From contig CM052358.1 in NCBI GenBank assembly GCA_028551475.1, forward strand, positions 12,631,938 through 12,695,937: a DNA stretch of 64,000 bases, read 5' to 3'. The notes under the pieces were generated by a model, which had not been told where the DNA came from, searched no databases, and was given only the letters and a program-made list of their open reading frames with translations. A program made the translations under genes and the position numbers. This stretch comes from Casuarina equisetifolia. Taxonomy: Eukaryota > Streptophyta > Magnoliopsida > Fagales > Casuarinaceae. Below, piece after piece: positions 61,089-64,000 of the stretch. How positions within the stretch are numbered: the stretch's first letter is position 1; each line of letters begins with the position of its first letter.

Positions 61089-62170
61089 TGTCATCCCACT
61101 ATATTCAAGTTAGGATAGGGTACAACAAAGAACAAATACACTTAAGCATCCCAATCACCTATAAGCTATACTAAGGCACTCCTTCCTTAAAAGTTCATTG
61201 AGTTCACTTGCAAAAACTTAACCTTATTCTTACAAATCCCTCATAACCCTATTTCCCTTTTCAAATAAAAAGACTTTTGCCCCTAACTTAAGACCTTTAT
61301 AACTACAATGAAAGTCCCTTTAGTATTCTAGCCAATCTAAAAACACAACCTTTGATCTCCTTTTATACTTTGATTTCCTTCCTTAGATTGGGTGATGTTA
61401 CCATGTGTTAGGGTGGTATTGCTCCATTTCAAAATATCCCTTTAATGGCCATTGCCACCATTTGTCACCTCCTTGGTAATGGTCATTGAAAATTTGAATA
61501 TGTTGCCTTTACAATTTTTGCCATCTCTTTTATCATTTTCACTGCCTTTCTCATTATTGGGACCAGGCAAACAACTACAAGGACAAGATAGTAGCCCATT
61601 GTTATCCATCCTTAGGATTACATTTATGTGCTAAATGTCTCTTTGCCTAGGTTATTTTAGGTCAATGTGAGTTATTATGCTAGGTATACCTACCATATCA
61701 ATTTCTTGGTTTCTTTTCTTAGGATTCCATGCACCATACTCAATTTGTTTCAAGATTGAAGGTTATGAACTGAGATGCAAGGACATAATTGAAAACGCAC
61801 ATAGTAGAACATATATTATTAAAACATTGGGAACAATACTTCATTGGGGGGAAACATAGACTTCCTTGGTTTCAAATACATTCAAAGCTTGATTTTTACA
61901 TCTAGCTATCCCTTATTTAAGTTGCTAGTAACTGCATAAGTGTGGTTACTATAGTTTACTTATAAACAATTTTACAACATTTACATAAAGTATAAATGCA
62001 TAGATAGTAATAAACAACAACTACCCTAATCTATAATCTCTCATCAAACTACCCTTTACCTTTGTTTCTCTTGATCATAATGGCTGAGCTAGAGCATTGA
62101 GAGGCTATCCACATTAGAAAGCTTTACTTGTGATGTGTCAAAAGGAGTGACTACAGCAAGGTATATGACA
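61089..62170 (-). repeat. Probable 3' LTR of a Ty3/gypsy element
   Basis: The right edge is firm: it ends ATATGACA right beside a purine tract (in the coding direction AAAGGAAAAGGAAGGAAAGG, then TGTCATATACC). On the left, TGTCATCCC at 61089 would give matching TGTCAT/ATGACA inverted ends and a 1082-bp LTR. This edge abuts solo LTR copy 3, so the true left boundary is uncertain. Confidence 0.5.
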
Positions 62171-64000
62171 ATCCTTTCCTTCCTTTTCCTTTTTGGGCTT
62201 GTCCTTAAGCTCAAGTGTAGAAACAACACCATTTGCTCAAGGCTTTCCCATGTTTTGCTTGTGTGTGACATACCTTGCTAATGAACAAGAACTTCTTAGT
62301 TGTTCTTCTAAATCTAATGCTCTAGAATGGCTTGTAGGGATTGTAAAAAAGAAGGAAGGCATGTTTTGTTCACCTTTGGTGATGGTTGGTAGCAAGTCTT
62401 TTGTTTTTATTAGTGTCTCCACGAGCTTTTTTAGGTAGGAGATGTGGAATACTAGGTGGATTATTGCTATTCTAGGCAATTTGACCTTTTATGCCATTTA
62501 GCCTACTTTTTCTTCAACATTTTATGCCAATTGCCAAGGTGGTTTGCCTATAATGAAAAAGAAACACCCAATCTTTATATTATAATGCATGTCCCTCATC
62601 TTCAAATCATAGTATTTATTCATGTAATGTTAGGCTTGTTGAATGTACATCCTTATGTCAACAACGTATTGTCATATTATTTAAGTACCTTGTCCATGGC
62701 TCCCATTCTTGATGTACCCAAGATGTAGGAAAAGTGTAGGTGGAGCTTTGCCAAAGACCACTTCATAAGGTTTCTTATTCATTGCTTAATGGAAGCTGAT
62801 ATTGTAGTACTACTTCGCCCATGAAAGCCAATGAACCTAATTTATTGGCTTGTCACTTGGAAAACATTTGAGATACATTTTCAATGTGAGATTTTTCACT
62901 TCCGTTTGATCGTCGATTTATAAGTAATAGGTAAAATAGTAGTTGATATTTGTTTCTTGTAAAAGAAAGAGTTTTTTAAAAAATAACCTGGTGAGATGGG
63001 ATCTCATTCACTTGTTAGGATTCTTGACATACCATAAATCTTTAAAATGTTGTCAAAAAAGCCTTGGGCTATGCTAATGTTAGTATGAGGATGACTTAAT
63101 GGAATAAAATGACTAACTTTGATGAATAATTCACTACTACAAAGATGGATTTCTTATCTATAGAATTGGGTAGTCCATCAATAAAGTCCATGGATAAGTC
63201 TTCTCGCACATCTTTTGGCATTGGTAAGGGTTGCAAAATGCTAAGGGTAAACCATGTTGTCACGTTTTTGCTTTTGGCATATTTCATAATTTCTAATAGT
63301 TTCTAGCATCCCTTTTTTCATTCCTTCCCAATGAAACATAGTGTGAGCCCTCTAGATGGAGTTGTTGAAGCCCTCACAAGTTGATTTGTGATTTCTACTA
63401 GGAAGGTGAGAATGAGGGGTGAGTGTTATGCCAACTAAACCTTTTCTTTAAAGAAGACAATTCCATCCTTCTAGTCCTACGGTCCCATTGCTTCATTTTT
63501 TTTTTTAATTCTTTTAGCAATGGCATGGAGGTACATGTCCTTTAACTTTTATTCTTAAATTGGTTACAACCAATTTGGCATTGGAGTTGAGACATTAAAG
63601 CATGAGATTTCCTTTTTGGAGATTATTACTTTGTTGCCTTTTTTTCTCATCTCATTTCCTGGTTGGATTTGCTCGGTTGTATCTCCTTTGACTCGGTCTT
63701 TTTTCTTCATGATTTCATATATTGCATGCTGCTCTTATTCGGCAAGCACTTCAAGATTGCCCACCTTTTTTCCTAGTTCTTCATTTGGCCAATGTCCTTC
63801 TCTTCAGAAGAAGGTGTCCACCATGAGGTTGGTTTTCCTAAAGGTATAGTGGACATCAAAATCATATTCTACTAACTTTGCTAGCCATTTTGTTGGGCTA
63901 GTGTAGATATCCATTTGCTCTATTGAAATTACAAGCTGCATTGGTCTATTTGCATCATAAAATGACTTCTATAGAGGTAATGCCTCCATTTTTGTATAGC
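62171..64000 (-). mobile_element. Decayed Ty3/gypsy polyprotein, extends past the window
   Basis: In the minus direction there is an RNase H end-like stretch (TKWLAKLVEYDFDVHYTF, about 63900-63830). Next is the integrase core with PLPMPKDVREDLSMDFIDG (63096-63287), carrying a catalytic-type Asp. Then comes YYYNISFH and KKPYEVVFGKAPP (about 62830-62730), and the integrase C-terminal IHLVFHISYLKKLVE stretch (62237-62479). The order RNase H then integrase identifies gypsy. Many stops and frameshifts make it non-functional. Confidence 0.8.

Overview
This is plant nuclear DNA, most likely from a eudicot. Genes are split into many short exons by GT-AG introns, intergenic DNA is AT-rich and retrotransposon-laden, and three large genes encode plant-type members of conserved eukaryotic families. 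The species cannot be named from the sequence alone.

Layout. (1) 1-12962, plus strand: the 3' four-fifths of a TWD40-1 gene, a subunit of the TPLATE/TSET endocytic adaptor complex; its 5' exons lie left of the window. Fifteen exons can be read. One intron appears to be a U12-type AT-AC intron, and the largest exon carries a one-base frameshift. (2) 14857-18548, minus strand, convergent with the first: a 10-exon gene for a protein with a MIP1-type leucine zipper and a DUF547 domain. Its promoter side carries two long complementary microsatellites. (3) 19.3-25.1 kb: mostly featureless, apart from a 322-bp TRIM-like miniature LTR element at 22724-23045. (4) 25.1-30.3 kb: a tandem array of five truncated LINE 3' segments, the last one split by a solo LTR. 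(5) 30.8-36.3 kb: a decayed Ty1/copia element on the minus strand, with both LTRs and a duplicated integrase region. (6) 36723-42988, minus strand: a complete three-exon gene for a TMEM131-like membrane protein of about 1324 residues. (7) 43-64 kb: repeat-rich DNA with LINE 3' fragments, three more copies of the same solo-LTR family, Ty3/gypsy remains and SINE-like sequence. Within it, at 52898-53272 on the minus strand, lies a small intact gene for a CEP (C-terminally encoded peptide) hormone precursor.

The three large genes are ordinary housekeeping-type plant genes with no obvious shared pathway: TWD40-1 acts in endocytosis, TMEM131 relatives in secretory cargo handling, and DUF547/MIP1-like proteins have no settled function. 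The right half is a nested-transposon landscape. Solo LTRs sit inside LINE copies with 5-bp target duplications, so the order of insertion can be read. No rRNA, confident tRNA, CRISPR or prokaryotic feature was found. Many intergenic stretches hold nothing I can identify, and these are listed as such.
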